Positions 18,407 through 27,900 of a DNA stretch of 64,000 bases are shown piece by piece. Below the pieces are notes generated by a model, which was not told the DNA's origin, did no database searches, and saw nothing but the letters and a program-made list of their open reading frames with translations. The position numbers were made by a program, and so were the translations under genes. Numbering within the stretch: the first letter of the stretch is position 1; each line of letters begins with the position of its first letter. This DNA comes from Devosia marina (GTDB taxonomy: Bacteria; Pseudomonadota; Alphaproteobacteria; Rhizobiales; Devosiaceae): positions 868,001 to 932,000 of the forward strand of contig NZ_WQRF01000001.1 in NCBI RefSeq assembly GCF_009758415.1. The letters are read 5' to 3'.

Positions 18407-18698
18407 TATGTAGGCAAAATCGGCCCCGTGTTAAGGGCCATCCCTTCCCGAAAATGTGAGCGCTGCTGGCGACACCCCCTGGCCGGGCAAATCCCCGCTG
18501 CCCGAAGGGACTTCGCCACCTGCTTGTTGCCCCAAACAGACACGCCGCCAAAAAATGATTGCATTTTACGGATTCGTAACGGCGCCGCCCTAACCTCTGA
18601 AAAGGATGAATTTTACCGGTTTGGGGACACGCGAATTCATCCAGCGTCAAACGAGTAGCGTACGGGCCAGTTGCCCGATTGAGTAATTGGAGTACCGG
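18407..18698. promoter_or_regulatory. divergent intergenic region clpS / carboxypeptidase
   Basis: About 290 bases without a gene between the divergent clpS and D,D-carboxypeptidase. It should hold both promoters. I do not see a -35/-10 pair that I would defend. An AT-richer patch near 18545-18625 is the likeliest promoter zone for the plus-strand gene. Confidence 0.4.
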
Positions 18699-20264
18699 GT
18701 GATTTTCCTGGCAAAGACCCCTTGGCGCACCACCTTTCTGCGTGCTGTCGCCACCATTTTCGTGACCTTCGCCCTTGGCCTGTCGGTCACGGCGCCCGCC
18801 CATGCCATCGAAAACCTGCGCAAATATGCCGGTGTTGTTGTCGACGCCAAGTCCGGCAAGGTTCTCTATGAGCATGAAGCCGACTCGCGGCGCTACCCGG
18901 CGTCTGTCGCCAAGGTCATGACGCTCTACATCCTGTTTCAGGAACTTCAGGCCGGCAATCTTAGCCTTTCGACCAAGATGACGGTGTCCCGCCACGCCGC
19001 CTCGGCAGTGCCCACCAAGCTGGGGCTGCGTGCTGGTTCCACCATTTCGGTCGAAGACGCGATGAAATCGCTGGTGACGCTTTCCGCCAATGACATGGCC
19101 CGTGTCATCGCAGAGCACATCTCGGGCACCGAATCCAAATTTGCCGAACGCATGACCGCAACTGCTCGCGCAATGGGTATGAGCAGCACCACTTATCGTA
19201 ATGCCTCAGGTCTGCCCGATGGCGGCCAGATCACGACGGTGCGCGATCAGGCTATCCTCGGCATGGCGGTCTATCAGCACTTCCCTCAGTACTATGATCT
19301 GTTCCAGACCACCTCGTTCCGCTATGGCGGCAAGACCTATGGCAACCATAACCGCGTACTCGGCTATATGGGCGCCGTCGATGGCATTAAGACCGGCTAT
19401 ATCAACGCGGCAGGATCGAACCTGCTGACTGCTGCCCGCAAGGACAACCGCCACATCATCATTGTTGCTTTCGGTTTCAATTCGGCCGCGTCGCGCGACG
19501 AGAAGGTCCGCCAGCTTGTCTCGAGCTATCTGTCCAAGGGCCGTCGTGGGGACTATCTGCAGACTGCAATGGTTCCCGTACCGGGTCGCCAGGGCAACAC
19601 CCAGTTCGCTCTTGCCCAGCCGCGCAAGCCGACCTTCGCCATGCCCACGCCAATGCCGGACTTCCGCCTAGCCGCACTGGTCGCTGCTAATGGCGCGCAG
19701 CCCCAGCAGACGCCGCAAGTGGCCGTGGCTTCTAACGCCCCTGTGACGCTGCCGACCCCGGTTCCGGCCGACCTGGGACTCTCGCCTGCGGTGCAGGCCG
19801 CCAATGTACTGGCGGCACCAACTCAGGCTACGCCCGACTATCCCAGCCAGGACGTCATCGGCGCATGGCTCAGTGAAACCTATAATCTGGGTGCGCCGCC
19901 GGCAGCTCTAGGCCAGACGCCTGCTTCCACACCCCTGCTGCCGCCCGCCAATGTATCCGGTGGCGCCGGACAGCCGGTTGACCTGATGCATTCGGGTTCG
20001 GTTGCCGACGCGGCCCCCATCAGTGGCTGGATTGTGCAGATCGGCGCCGGTCCGTCCGAAGACAGCGCCCGCTCCATGTTGTCCGATGCTGCCGGCAAGG
20101 TCGGCTCACTCGGCGACTTCCGTTCCTATGTCGAGCGGTTCGAAAAGAACGGCCAGGTTTTCTACCGCGCCCGTTTCGTGGGCTTCGGTGACCGTGATGC
20201 AGCGACCGATATGTGCAATCGCCTCAAGGACCAGGATCTGGCCTGCCTGGCGATGCAGGGCTGA
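18699..20264 (+). CDS. D-alanyl-D-alanine carboxypeptidase with SPOR domain
   Basis: Periplasmic penicillin-binding enzyme (S11 family) that trims the terminal D-Ala of peptidoglycan pentapeptides, 521 aa. A signal peptide ends near APAHA. The active-site triad is complete: Ser69/Lys72 in SVAK, Ser129-Ala-Asn131 in SAND, and KTG in DGIKTGYI. A Pro/Ala/Gln-rich linker (about 290-425) leads to a C-terminal SPOR domain (about 440-521, starting SGWIVQIGAGPS), which should bind denuded septal glycan and target the enzyme to division sites. The GTG at 18699 is chosen because GGAG lies 9 bases before it; an upstream TTG at 18687 is less likely. Confidence 0.93.
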   Translation: MIFLAKTPWRTTFLRAVATIFVTFALGLSVTAPAHAIENLRKYAGVVVDAKSGKVLYEHEADSRRYPASVAKVMTLYILFQELQAGNLSLSTKMTVSRHAASAVPTKLGLRAGSTISVEDAMKSLVTLSANDMARVIAEHISGTESKFAERMTATARAMGMSSTTYRNASGLPDGGQITTVRDQAILGMAVYQHFPQYYDLFQTTSFRYGGKTYGNHNRVLGYMGAVDGIKTGYINAAGSNLLTAARKDNRHIIIVAFGFNSAASRDEKVRQLVSSYLSKGRRGDYLQTAMVPVPGRQGNTQFALAQPRKPTFAMPTPMPDFRLAALVAANGAQPQQTPQVAVASNAPVTLPTPVPADLGLSPAVQAANVLAAPTQATPDYPSQDVIGAWLSETYNLGAPPAALGQTPASTPLLPPANVSGGAGQPVDLMHSGSVADAAPISGWIVQIGAGPSEDSARSMLSDAAGKVGSLGDFRSYVERFEKNGQVFYRARFVGFGDRDAATDMCNRLKDQDLACLAMQG

Positions 20265-20422
20265 CGCAGGCATCGGACCGAAAAGCGCTACGCGGTTTCC
20301 GGGGTCGGCCGATGCGTGACTTGAGAATAACCGGCACGGCGGACCAACCGCCGACCGGGCTAGCGGGTCGGAAAGCTCCGGTCCACGGGGAAGCAATTGG
20401 TGCTTGTGTATGGAGTAGCCCA

Positions 20423-20695
20423 ATGAGTGAACGCAGTGCTCTAGTCGAACTGGCCAACTTCATTGGCCGTTCTCCCCTCGCCTCACCCGACATGAAAGTG
20501 CGCAACAAGGCACTCAGCGGCATGACGGATCGCATGTTGCCGCGCCAGAAGCGCTCGGTCGGGGATCTGCTTGGGGTGGTCATGGCCCTGTCCGCGCGGA
20601 CGCGCCGCATGGCCCACGACCCCGCCCGTGTCGAAATCGACGTGTTTTCACCGGATGGTCTGCGCGCCCTGCGTATGACGCTCGGCCAAGACTGA
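20423..20695 (+). CDS. conserved-looking small protein, unknown function
   Basis: 90-aa protein opening MSERSALVELANFIG, with a central basic stretch (MLPRQKRSVGDLLGV) and a final beta-like segment RVEIDVFSPDGLRALRM. I do not recognise a family. The start at 20423 has GGAG 8-11 bases upstream and codon use is like the neighbours. It has no membrane segment or cysteine pair. It sits 158 bases after the carboxypeptidase on the same strand and converges with the MATE gene. The gap before it contains a GCATCGG/CCGATGC hairpin (20271-20315 region), so it may have its own promoter. Confidence 0.7.
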   Translation: MSERSALVELANFIGRSPLASPDMKVRNKALSGMTDRMLPRQKRSVGDLLGVVMALSARTRRMAHDPARVEIDVFSPDGLRALRMTLGQD

Positions 20696-20713
20696 GGACG
20701 TAATTGCGGCGCC

Positions 20714-22075
20714 CTAAACCAGCGCCACGATTTCCTTGCGCTTCCAGACAAACTGGTACCAGCAGCCCTGCAGCACCATCATCGAGGTGAAGGAGGCTGC
20801 ATAGGCAACCCAGATGCCGGTCAGCCCAAGACTGGTCTGGCTCAGCCAGATTGCGCCGGGCAGTTCGACCAGCAGAATGCACGCCACCGAGAGCATCATG
20901 GGCACATAGACCGTGCCGCTGGCCCGCATGATCCCAGAAAAGACCATGCTCCAGCCAAAGCAGACAATGCTCCACAACACGACATGCAATAGTGACTCGG
21001 TCAGCTCGACCACTGCAGGGTCCGTGATGAACAGCGCCACCAAATGCTGGCTGAACAGATAGGCCAGCAGGATCAGTCCACCCGTGATGATCAGGTTCAG
21101 CGTCAGGGCCGTCCGCGCAATTGCACCCAATTGTTCGTTCTGCCGTGCACCGATCGCCTGGGCGGCAAATATCGAAGCCGCAATGCCGATCGACATGGCC
21201 GGGAATTGCACATAGCTCATCACCTGCCCCAGCGCGCCATATGCTGCCGTAGCGTCTGATCCGAAGCGATTGACCAGGCCCACCACGACGATACCGGCAC
21301 TGGACGCGATCACCATTTGCAGCCCGGCCGGAATGCCCAGCCGCAGGATCAGACCCAGCAGTTTGAAATCCGGGCGAAGGATAGCCGTCAGCAAAAGCCT
21401 GTCCGGCGCAAGTGGCATGCTGCGCGCACGCATGTAAAAGAACAGGAACACCAGAACTGAAACAAAGCCCGCGATCATGGCAACGGCAGCCGCATTCACC
21501 CCGATCTGCGGCAGGCCGAACCATCCCAGGATCAGCGCGGGCGTGACCACGAGACCCACCAGCAACGACATGATCAACGAAAACAGCGGCGTGATAGTAT
21601 CGCCAACACCGCGAAGCACGGACGTTACCACCAGAAAAACGAAGAAGCCCGGCATGCCGATCAGAGCAATGCGCGAGTAACCCACCGAGAGTTGCAGGAT
21701 GTTATCCGGCGCGCCCAGCACGACTAGAATCTGCTCCGCCCAGATTCCGCCGCCAATGGCGACCAGCAGTCCCAAGGCGATAGCCGCGGCCAGGGTTGTA
21801 CCGGCCACCTGCTTGACCTTGTCGATGTTCTTGGCGCCCCAGGCCTGGCCGATCAGAACCGTGGAGCCTGCCGAGAGCCCGATGATGAAGCTCATCAGGA
21901 AGAACATCAGCGGAAAGAAGGTCGCGATGGCCGCCAGGGCCTCCACGCCGATCAGCTGCCCGACATAGATCGAGTTGATGGTGCCTGACAGGGCCTGCAG
22001 GATATTCGAGGCCATCAACGGAATCAGGAACAGGCTGAAACGCTGCCAGAGCGGTCTGGTTGGCAACGGGTCCAT
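20714..22075 (-). CDS. MATE family efflux transporter
   Basis: Cation-coupled multidrug and toxin extruder, 453 aa, with about twelve hydrophobic helices in two MatE repeats. Typical segments include the N-terminal ALSGTINSIYVGQLIGVEAL and GLSAGSTVLIGQAWGAKN, and the second-repeat IPAGLQMVIASSAGIVVVG. Members of this family export cationic drugs or metabolites using Na+ or H+. Substrate is unknown. It is divergent from azlC across a 273-base gap that holds an imperfect promoter region and a small GGACTGA/TCAGTCC hairpin (22136-22156). Confidence 0.93.
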   Translation of the reverse strand: MDPLPTRPLWQRFSLFLIPLMASNILQALSGTINSIYVGQLIGVEALAAIATFFPLMFFLMSFIIGLSAGSTVLIGQAWGAKNIDKVKQVAGTTLAAAIALGLLVAIGGGIWAEQILVVLGAPDNILQLSVGYSRIALIGMPGFFVFLVVTSVLRGVGDTITPLFSLIMSLLVGLVVTPALILGWFGLPQIGVNAAAVAMIAGFVSVLVFLFFYMRARSMPLAPDRLLLTAILRPDFKLLGLILRLGIPAGLQMVIASSAGIVVVGLVNRFGSDATAAYGALGQVMSYVQFPAMSIGIAASIFAAQAIGARQNEQLGAIARTALTLNLIITGGLILLAYLFSQHLVALFITDPAVVELTESLLHVVLWSIVCFGWSMVFSGIMRASGTVYVPMMLSVACILLVELPGAIWLSQTSLGLTGIWVAYAASFTSMMVLQGCWYQFVWKRKEIVALV

Positions 22076-22348
22076 GAAGTTACTCCAGCTTCAATCCTAC
22101 AATCTGGGTCACGCCTGGAACCCCGAAGCCGACTGGGACTGAGCAATATTCAGTCCGCCGGGGGGACCAATTCACACCGATTGCACGGTGCCGGCTGGAC
22201 GGGCGCTGGAGACTGGGCAATGACAGTGGCTGCTGTACGCCGCAGGCCCTGAGGCGTCAATTGCTGATGGCCGATCATTCCGGCCGCTGATCGCACTATG
22301 ACCCATAATCATCGGCTTCGGCCCGCAACCCATTGTTAGAAACCGTCC

Positions 22349-23077
22349 ATGTCGCAGTCATCCGCTCTATCCAGCTCGACCATTGATCAGTTTCTTGCCG
22401 GAGCCCGGGCCTGTATCCCGGTTGCCATTTCCGTTGCCGCCTACGGCATGGTCTGGGGCATGCTGGCGCGCACGGCCGGGCTGAGCCTGCTTGAAGTGGT
22501 AATGATGAGCGGTCTGGTCTTTGCCGGTTCGGCCCAGTTTGTAGCACTCGATCTCTGGACGGCCACACCATCATCGCTTCCCGTTGGGCCGCTGGTTTTG
22601 GCCGCGCTGATCGTCAATCTGCGCTATCTTCTGCTCACCGCCACCCTGCGGCCCCTCTATCCATCCTCAAATCTCGGGCGCGGCGCGCTCAGTATGTATC
22701 TGGTTACAGACGAGAACTGGGCCATGACTGTTGCGGCCATGGCGCGCGGCGGTGGCAGCGTCGCCTTTCTCATGGGCGGCGGCGTCTTGGCCTGGGTCAG
22801 TTGGATGACCACAAATGTCACTGGGTTTGGGCTCGGCTCGGCAATTGATGATCCCTCCCGCTGGGGGTTGGATTTTGCCTTCACAGCGACCTTTTTGGCG
22901 CTGCTGCTGGGCATGTGGCGCGGCAAGGCCGACCTTCTGCCCTGGTTGGTAGCCGCCCTGGTTGCAATAGCCACAGAGAGCTCGTTTGACGGAAGTTGGC
23001 ACATTCTGGCCGGCGGCCTGGCAGGAAGCCTCGCTGGCGCCATTTTGGAGGTGCGCAAGCATGCAGACCAGTCCTGA
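22349..23077 (+). CDS. azlC: AzlC family branched-chain amino acid exporter, large subunit
   Basis: 242-aa inner-membrane protein with about six helices. The AzlC signature is visible in the GARACIPVAISVAAYGMVWG start region, FAGSAQFVALDLW, and the VNLRYLLLTATLRP segment. With AzlD it forms a two-component exporter of branched-chain amino acids (shown for azaleucine resistance in Bacillus). The azlD start lies 17 bases inside its end, so the pair is coupled. Confidence 0.94.
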   Translation: MSQSSALSSSTIDQFLAGARACIPVAISVAAYGMVWGMLARTAGLSLLEVVMMSGLVFAGSAQFVALDLWTATPSSLPVGPLVLAALIVNLRYLLLTATLRPLYPSSNLGRGALSMYLVTDENWAMTVAAMARGGGSVAFLMGGGVLAWVSWMTTNVTGFGLGSAIDDPSRWGLDFAFTATFLALLLGMWRGKADLLPWLVAALVAIATESSFDGSWHILAGGLAGSLAGAILEVRKHADQS

Positions 23078-23369
23078 GGCGCTTATCGCCATTCTCGGCA
23101 TGGCTCTGGTCACAATTGCCATCAAGGCAGGCGGCCTGCTGCTGGCTGACCGCTTGCCGCGTCAGGGGTTCGCTGCGGCCTGGCTGCGCCATATTCCAGG
23201 CGCTGTTCTTGCCGCACTGGTTGCACCCGCCCTAGTCACCGGCGGCCCCGCCGAAATGCTCGCGGCAATTGCGACCGGCGGCGTCTTCATCCTGACGAGA
23301 AATCTCTTCGCGGCCATGGCCGCAGGTGTGCTGACCGTCTTTCTGACGCGCCTGATGCTGGGCAGCTAG
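23061..23369 (+). CDS. azlD: AzlD family exporter, small subunit
   Basis: 102-aa membrane protein with four hydrophobic helices, opening MQTSPEALIAILGMALVTI. The RHIPGAVLAALVAPAL segment is typical of AzlD. It overlaps azlC by 17 bases. The ATG at 23061 is chosen because it gives the normal family length; the longer frame from 22986 reads through azlC sequence and has no membrane start. Confidence 0.92.
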   Translation: MQTSPEALIAILGMALVTIAIKAGGLLLADRLPRQGFAAAWLRHIPGAVLAALVAPALVTGGPAEMLAAIATGGVFILTRNLFAAMAAGVLTVFLTRLMLGS

Positions 23370-23390
23370 AGTTCAATCAGTTCTAGGAAA

Positions 23391-23474
23391 TGGTGCCCCC
23401 CGCCGGACTCGAACCGGCACGCCTCGCAGCGGAGGATTTTGAGTCCTCTGCGTCTACCATTCCGCCAGAGGGGC
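23391..23474 (-). tRNA. tRNA-Leu (anticodon CAA)
   Basis: On the minus strand the acceptor arms GCCCCTC and GGGGGGC pair over 7 bases and the 3' CCA is encoded (23391-23393). The anticodon stem GAGGA/TCCTC encloses the loop CTCAAAA, giving anticodon CAA for the UUG codon. The T arm is GCCGG TTCGAGT CCGGC. An extra variable arm fits the leucine class. Confidence 0.96.
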
Positions 23475-23554
23475 ACGGGCTGGGTTCCTAGCTTACAAGC
23501 AGCGACAGTGCAACAACTCCTCGCGACCAATTCGCCGTTTGCACAGATGCGCGC

Positions 23555-26038
23555 TCAGTCCACTAGGCTCTGGGGGGCGCTAAGGCTTGGGTCAAGAAAC
23601 GTGCCGCCGCCACTGGGCCGGGTGGTCCTGAACGAACCACCATATTGTTGCTGCATCATTTGCTCGCGCTGGATGGCGTCGAACGCCTGAACATCCAGGC
23701 CAATCACCGAGGTCATCAGGTTGGGTCCGGTTCCCGGCTTGAACGCCTCAGCTATGGCAGCCTCGCCTTCGAACGCCTTTACCCCCGTGCTGGGATTGAT
23801 CCACGCCGTGCTCATGCCAGCCGGCACATTGAACGGCGTCGCTGGTTTTCCCTGGAGGGCATTGGCCATGAAATCGGTAAAGATCGGCACGGCCATGCCA
23901 CCACCAGTCGACGAGGACCCCATGGAGCGCGGCTGGTCATAGCCGACATAAACGCCCACCGCCAGTTCGGGAGTGAACCCGACGAACCAGGCATCCTTAT
24001 AGTCGTTGGTGGTGCCGGTTTTGCCGGCCACCGGCCGGTTGAGGGCACGAGCGGCGGTCCCGGTACCGCGTTGGACCACCCCTTCCATCATCGAGGTGAT
24101 CTGATAGGCCGTCATCGGATCCAGCACCTGCGGGCGATTGTCGACGATGCGCGGCTCGCCCTGCCCATGCCAGTCTTGCGAAGCGCACCCGTCGCAAAGC
24201 CGCTGATCGTGACGGAACACCGTCGCGCCATAGCGATCCTGGATGCGGTCGATCAGCGTCGGCACGATCTTGCGCCCGCCATTGGCGATGGTCGCATAGG
24301 CAGCCGTCATGCGCAGCGCCGTGGTTTCCCCTGCCCCCAGCGCCATCGCCAGCACCGGCTGCATGTTGTCATAGATGCCGAAAAGCTGGGCATAGTCGGC
24401 AATCAGCGGCATGCCGATATCGCGCGCCAGCCGCACCGTCATGACGTTTCGGCTGCGTTCGATGCCGCGCCGTAACGTCTGCGGGCCAAAGAACTCCTGC
24501 GAATAGTTTTCCGGCCGCCACACCGAGCCATCACCCATGCGCACCTCCACCGGTGCATCCAGCACCACCGAGGCCGGCGTATACCCATTGTCGAGCGCCG
24601 CCGCATAGACGATTGGCTTGAAGGACGATCCCGGCTGTCGCAGGGCCTGCGTGGCACGATTGAACTCACTCTCGGCAAAGGAAAAACCGCCGACCATCGC
24701 CAGCACACGGCCAGTCCGCGGGTCCATCGCCACCAGTGCGCCCTCGATTTCCGGCACCTGCTCAAGCGTATAGATACCGTCCTTGCCCGGCACCTGCGAG
24801 ACATAGACCACATCACCAACATTGAGGATGTTCTGGACGGCCTGTGAAACCCACCGGATTTCCGGCCCGGATAGCACGCCCTCAATGCGACTGGTCGCCA
24901 CCGCGCCATCCACATCATCATCGGGCCTGAGGCCTATTCGCGCCTCGTTGTTCCCGACCTCTAGCACGACCGCAAGCTGCCATTCCGGCACATCGCTCAA
25001 CGGTTCGATGGCGGCAACCGCCAATCCCCAGTCCTCGCCGATCTCCACGCTGGCGACGGGCCCGCGAAAGCCGCGCCCGCGATCGAACTCGATCAGCCCG
25101 TCCATCAGCGCCCGCCGCGCATACTCCTGCAAACGGGGCTCGAGCGTGGTGCGTACGGAGAGGCCACCGCCATAAAGCTGGTCCTCGCCATAAAGCTTGG
25201 CCAGCTCGCGCCGCACTTCCTCGGTGAAATACTCCGCCGAATAGAGCTGGCTGCCCGCCGCGCGCGGAATGACGTTGAGCGGCTCCTGCTTGGCCAGCGA
25301 TGCCTCTTCATAGCTGACATAGCCATTCTCGACCATGCGATCGATCACCCAGTTGCGCCGCTCGATCGCCGCCTCGGTCCGGCGGAACGGATGATAGTTA
25401 TTGGGGCCCTTGGGCAAGGCCGCGATATAGGCCGCCTCCGGCAAGGTGAGCTGATACAGTGCCTTGTCGAAGTAGTTCAGGGCCGCCGCCGCCACCCCAT
25501 AGGAGTTCAGCCCCAGAAAGATCTCGTTGAGATAAAGTTCGAGAATCTTGTTCTTGGTGAAGGTCGATTCGATCCGCAGCGCCAGGATGGCCTCTTGAAT
25601 CTTGCGGTCCCAGGTCTGCTCGGAGGTCAGCAGGAAATTCTTTGCCACCTGCTGGGTAATCGATGACCCGCCGCCCTGAATGGCATTGTTCCCATCCAGA
25701 CGGGCCAGCACATTGTCCCGCACGGCACGCACCACGCCATCGATCGCAATGCCGTTGTGATTGAAGAAATCCTTGTCCTCCGCCGAGAGGAAGGCCTCAA
25801 CCACCAGAGGCGGAACGGTCTCCACTGGCTGGAAAAGGCGCCGCTCGCGGGCATATTCGGCCAGCAGGGTGCCATCGGCCGCATGCACCCGGGTCGTCAC
25901 CGGCGGCTGGTAATCTTGGAGGACTGTGTAATCCGGCAACTGAGCGCTGACTGTCGCCAGGTACACGGCGCCAGCAGCGACCCCGCCAAGAGCGAGGAAC
26001 ATGCCAAATCCAAAGAGCCAGCCAAGCAGTCGAAGCAT
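23555..26038 (-). CDS. mrcA: penicillin-binding protein 1A
   Basis: Bifunctional peptidoglycan synthase anchored in the inner membrane, 827 aa. One N-terminal transmembrane helix (about 5-28) is followed by the GT51 glycosyltransferase domain with the catalytic Glu in SAEDKDFFNHNG and the QGGSSITQQVAKN motif. An OB-like insert (about 330-430) precedes the transpeptidase domain with PGSSFKP (active-site Ser), SRN and KTGTTNDYKDAW. It is a full-length class A protein. The gene lies downstream of amiC on the same strand with a 70-base gap, an order conserved in Rhizobiales. Confidence 0.97.
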   Translation of the reverse strand: MLRLLGWLFGFGMFLALGGVAAGAVYLATVSAQLPDYTVLQDYQPPVTTRVHAADGTLLAEYARERRLFQPVETVPPLVVEAFLSAEDKDFFNHNGIAIDGVVRAVRDNVLARLDGNNAIQGGGSSITQQVAKNFLLTSEQTWDRKIQEAILALRIESTFTKNKILELYLNEIFLGLNSYGVAAAALNYFDKALYQLTLPEAAYIAALPKGPNNYHPFRRTEAAIERRNWVIDRMVENGYVSYEEASLAKQEPLNVIPRAAGSQLYSAEYFTEEVRRELAKLYGEDQLYGGGLSVRTTLEPRLQEYARRALMDGLIEFDRGRGFRGPVASVEIGEDWGLAVAAIEPLSDVPEWQLAVVLEVGNNEARIGLRPDDDVDGAVATSRIEGVLSGPEIRWVSQAVQNILNVGDVVYVSQVPGKDGIYTLEQVPEIEGALVAMDPRTGRVLAMVGGFSFAESEFNRATQALRQPGSSFKPIVYAAALDNGYTPASVVLDAPVEVRMGDGSVWRPENYSQEFFGPQTLRRGIERSRNVMTVRLARDIGMPLIADYAQLFGIYDNMQPVLAMALGAGETTALRMTAAYATIANGGRKIVPTLIDRIQDRYGATVFRHDQRLCDGCASQDWHGQGEPRIVDNRPQVLDPMTAYQITSMMEGVVQRGTGTAARALNRPVAGKTGTTNDYKDAWFVGFTPELAVGVYVGYDQPRSMGSSSTGGGMAVPIFTDFMANALQGKPATPFNVPAGMSTAWINPSTGVKAFEGEAAIAEAFKPGTGPNLMTSVIGLDVQAFDAIQREQMMQQQYGGSFRTTRPSGGGTFLDPSLSAPQSLVD

Positions 26039-26108
26039 GTGGATTATCTACCCGGTGCCGTTGGGGCGGTAAGCTTGGAAAGGTAGCCGAGTCGCGTCTT
26101 CGAGGGCA

Positions 26109-27455
26109 TCACAGCTCTTCCTCAAGACTGTCAAAATAGGTCGAGATGCCGCGTGCGATGGCCTCGGCCGTGCGGTCCCGCCAATCCGACTGCATCAGAT
26201 TGGCAGTATCATTTGCATTGGACAAAAAGCCCAGTTCCACCAGCACAGAGGGCACGTCAGGGGCCTGCAGCACAAAGAAATCGGCCTGTCGCACTGGGAA
26301 CCGGCGTAGCGCAACACTGGGCTCCAGCTGATGCACGATGGATTGCGCGGCCATATAGGACTGTACGCGCATCTCACGCCGCATCAGGTCGAGCAGAATG
26401 CCGACCACTTCGGGCGCCATAGTCTGTGGCATGGCAAAGCCCGCAATCACATCGGACGCATTTTCATTGTCCGCCAGCACCTTGTCGAGCACATCCGTGG
26501 CATTCTCGTCCCGCGTATAGACGCTGGCGCCTCGAATTTCCGGCTGCTGAAAACTGTCCGCGTGAATTGAAATAAACAGATCTGCCTTGTTGGCCCGTGC
26601 CAGATCTACCCGCTCTTCTAGGCGCAAATAGGAATCGTCCTCGCGGGTTAGCGCCACATCAAACCGTCCAGATTCAACGAGGAGTTCCTGCAGGCGCAAC
26701 GAGAAGGCCAGCACGATGTCCTTTTCCTTGACCCCGTCGGCGGTCTCCGCACCGCTGTCGATACCTCCATGACCTGGGTCAATGACCACCAGAGGCCGGG
26801 TCGCTATGGGCAGTTCCGAACCGCCGGCAGGCGTCGATGCTGCAGGAACCACCGTTTCAGACGCGGCAAGGTCCCGCTCGACATTGGCGGCAAACTCTTC
26901 CTCGGTTGCAGGAATGATATCGACCACCAGCCGCGCCGGCTGATCTTCGAAGGCGTCCAGCACATAGGCCTGCTGCACCTGGGCGGGGCCGGCCAGCGTC
27001 AGCGTTGTGCGCACCCTGTCTGCCCCCGCCTGCTCTATGGCATAGGCTGAAACCAGCCCGTCATCGGCGAGGTCGCCCTCTGGCTCGGGAACTGAAAACG
27101 TCCCTGCCCGGACATCGATGGCCAGGCGGCGCGGATCATCAAGCGAGACAAAGGAAAACGCGGTCCGGTCCGCCAGGTCGACCACCAGCCGTGCGCGCTC
27201 AGGCGCGATCGTGACGCGCGCATCGATCACATTGGGCAAGGGCGGCAATGCCGTCGCGTCCTGCGCAGCAGCAATTGTGGACAGGCCCAGCAGGGCAAAC
27301 AGGCCAAATACGAGGCCAATCAGTGATTGTCGGGTCAAGATTGTGGCCGGGCTCCCAGATTCCGAGCATCTGCGTGCCGCCACGATGCGGCGATTCTTCG
27401 GCAGACCCTGCCTTATGCGATGATTTGCACCTGTGGCCAACATAACAGGCATCAA
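26109..27455 (-). CDS. amiC: N-acetylmuramoyl-L-alanine amidase, AmiC type
   Basis: Periplasmic zinc amidase that cuts septal peptidoglycan stems. A hydrophobic signal segment (SLIGLVFGLFALLGL, cleavage near IAAAQ) is followed by an AMIN targeting domain (about 75-185) and an Amidase_3 domain. The zinc site shows as IDPGHGG, the His in SIHADS, and the catalytic Glu in VLVELGFLSN. The reading frame is open to the ATG at 27455. However, about 40 residues would then precede the signal peptide, so a TTG at 27332 is a plausible real start. It is divergent from rne and upstream of mrcA. Confidence 0.95.
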   Translation of the reverse strand: MMPVMLATGANHRIRQGLPKNRRIVAARRCSESGSPATILTRQSLIGLVFGLFALLGLSTIAAAQDATALPPLPNVIDARVTIAPERARLVVDLADRTAFSFVSLDDPRRLAIDVRAGTFSVPEPEGDLADDGLVSAYAIEQAGADRVRTTLTLAGPAQVQQAYVLDAFEDQPARLVVDIIPATEEEFAANVERDLAASETVVPAASTPAGGSELPIATRPLVVIDPGHGGIDSGAETADGVKEKDIVLAFSLRLQELLVESGRFDVALTREDDSYLRLEERVDLARANKADLFISIHADSFQQPEIRGASVYTRDENATDVLDKVLADNENASDVIAGFAMPQTMAPEVVGILLDLMRREMRVQSYMAAQSIVHQLEPSVALRRFPVRQADFFVLQAPDVPSVLVELGFLSNANDTANLMQSDWRDRTAEAIARGISTYFDSLEEEL

Positions 27456-27900
27456 TTCTGGGCGTCCGGGACAGATTTGACTTTCTTGTTGCCATTGCGG
27501 CGCAACTTTTCTACACGATCAATGTGTAGGTGCGTGTGTTCCGCGGTCGTGTTCAGGGCAATGGATTGCCCTCTATGATCCGGAACGGAAGTTGCGGTTT
27601 CAACGCCCTGCACCAACGAATTTCGGCCCAGACCGGGCCGGACGGCAGCAGGCCCAAAGGCCTGATGCCCAATAGGAAGAGGTCATATGGCCCGCTGGCG
27701 AACAGAGCGCGACGCGATCGATATGAACGATTGCCGCTTTGCTTCGCCCTGTTTGCCGGCCCAGACCGCACAGTCTTCGGCGCTGAACGTGAGAGGTTCG
27801 CGCCACCCAGTATCAAACCTATTCGCCCCGCAATGCGCTACGAACAGGAAGCCGGCCCCCCGGTGTCCACTTGTCGGCGCGCGGGTGCGCGGAGTTCATT
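27456..27900 (+). promoter_or_regulatory. long leader region of rne
   Basis: 445 bases without a gene between the divergent amiC and rne. Long rne leaders carry autoregulation in other bacteria, where RNase E cuts its own leader. Here the 12-base word CGGCCCAGACCG occurs twice (27624-27635 and 27757-27768), and GGCCC/GGGCC stretches near 27625-27665 can form hairpins. A possible -35 TTGACT sits at 27477-27482, but no clear -10 follows. A plus-strand frame through this region (from 27530) runs on into rne out of frame and looks like a shadow. Confidence 0.5.

Noticed and set aside
20580-21524. A 314-codon minus-strand frame overlapping the MATE gene and the small 20423 gene
   Set aside because: It is a frame-shifted shadow of the MATE gene; the MATE frame has all the helices and family motifs.
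27530-27900. A plus-strand protein frame covering the rne leader
   Set aside because: It runs on out of frame into rne, has no ribosome site, and codes for an Arg/Pro-rich low-quality sequence.
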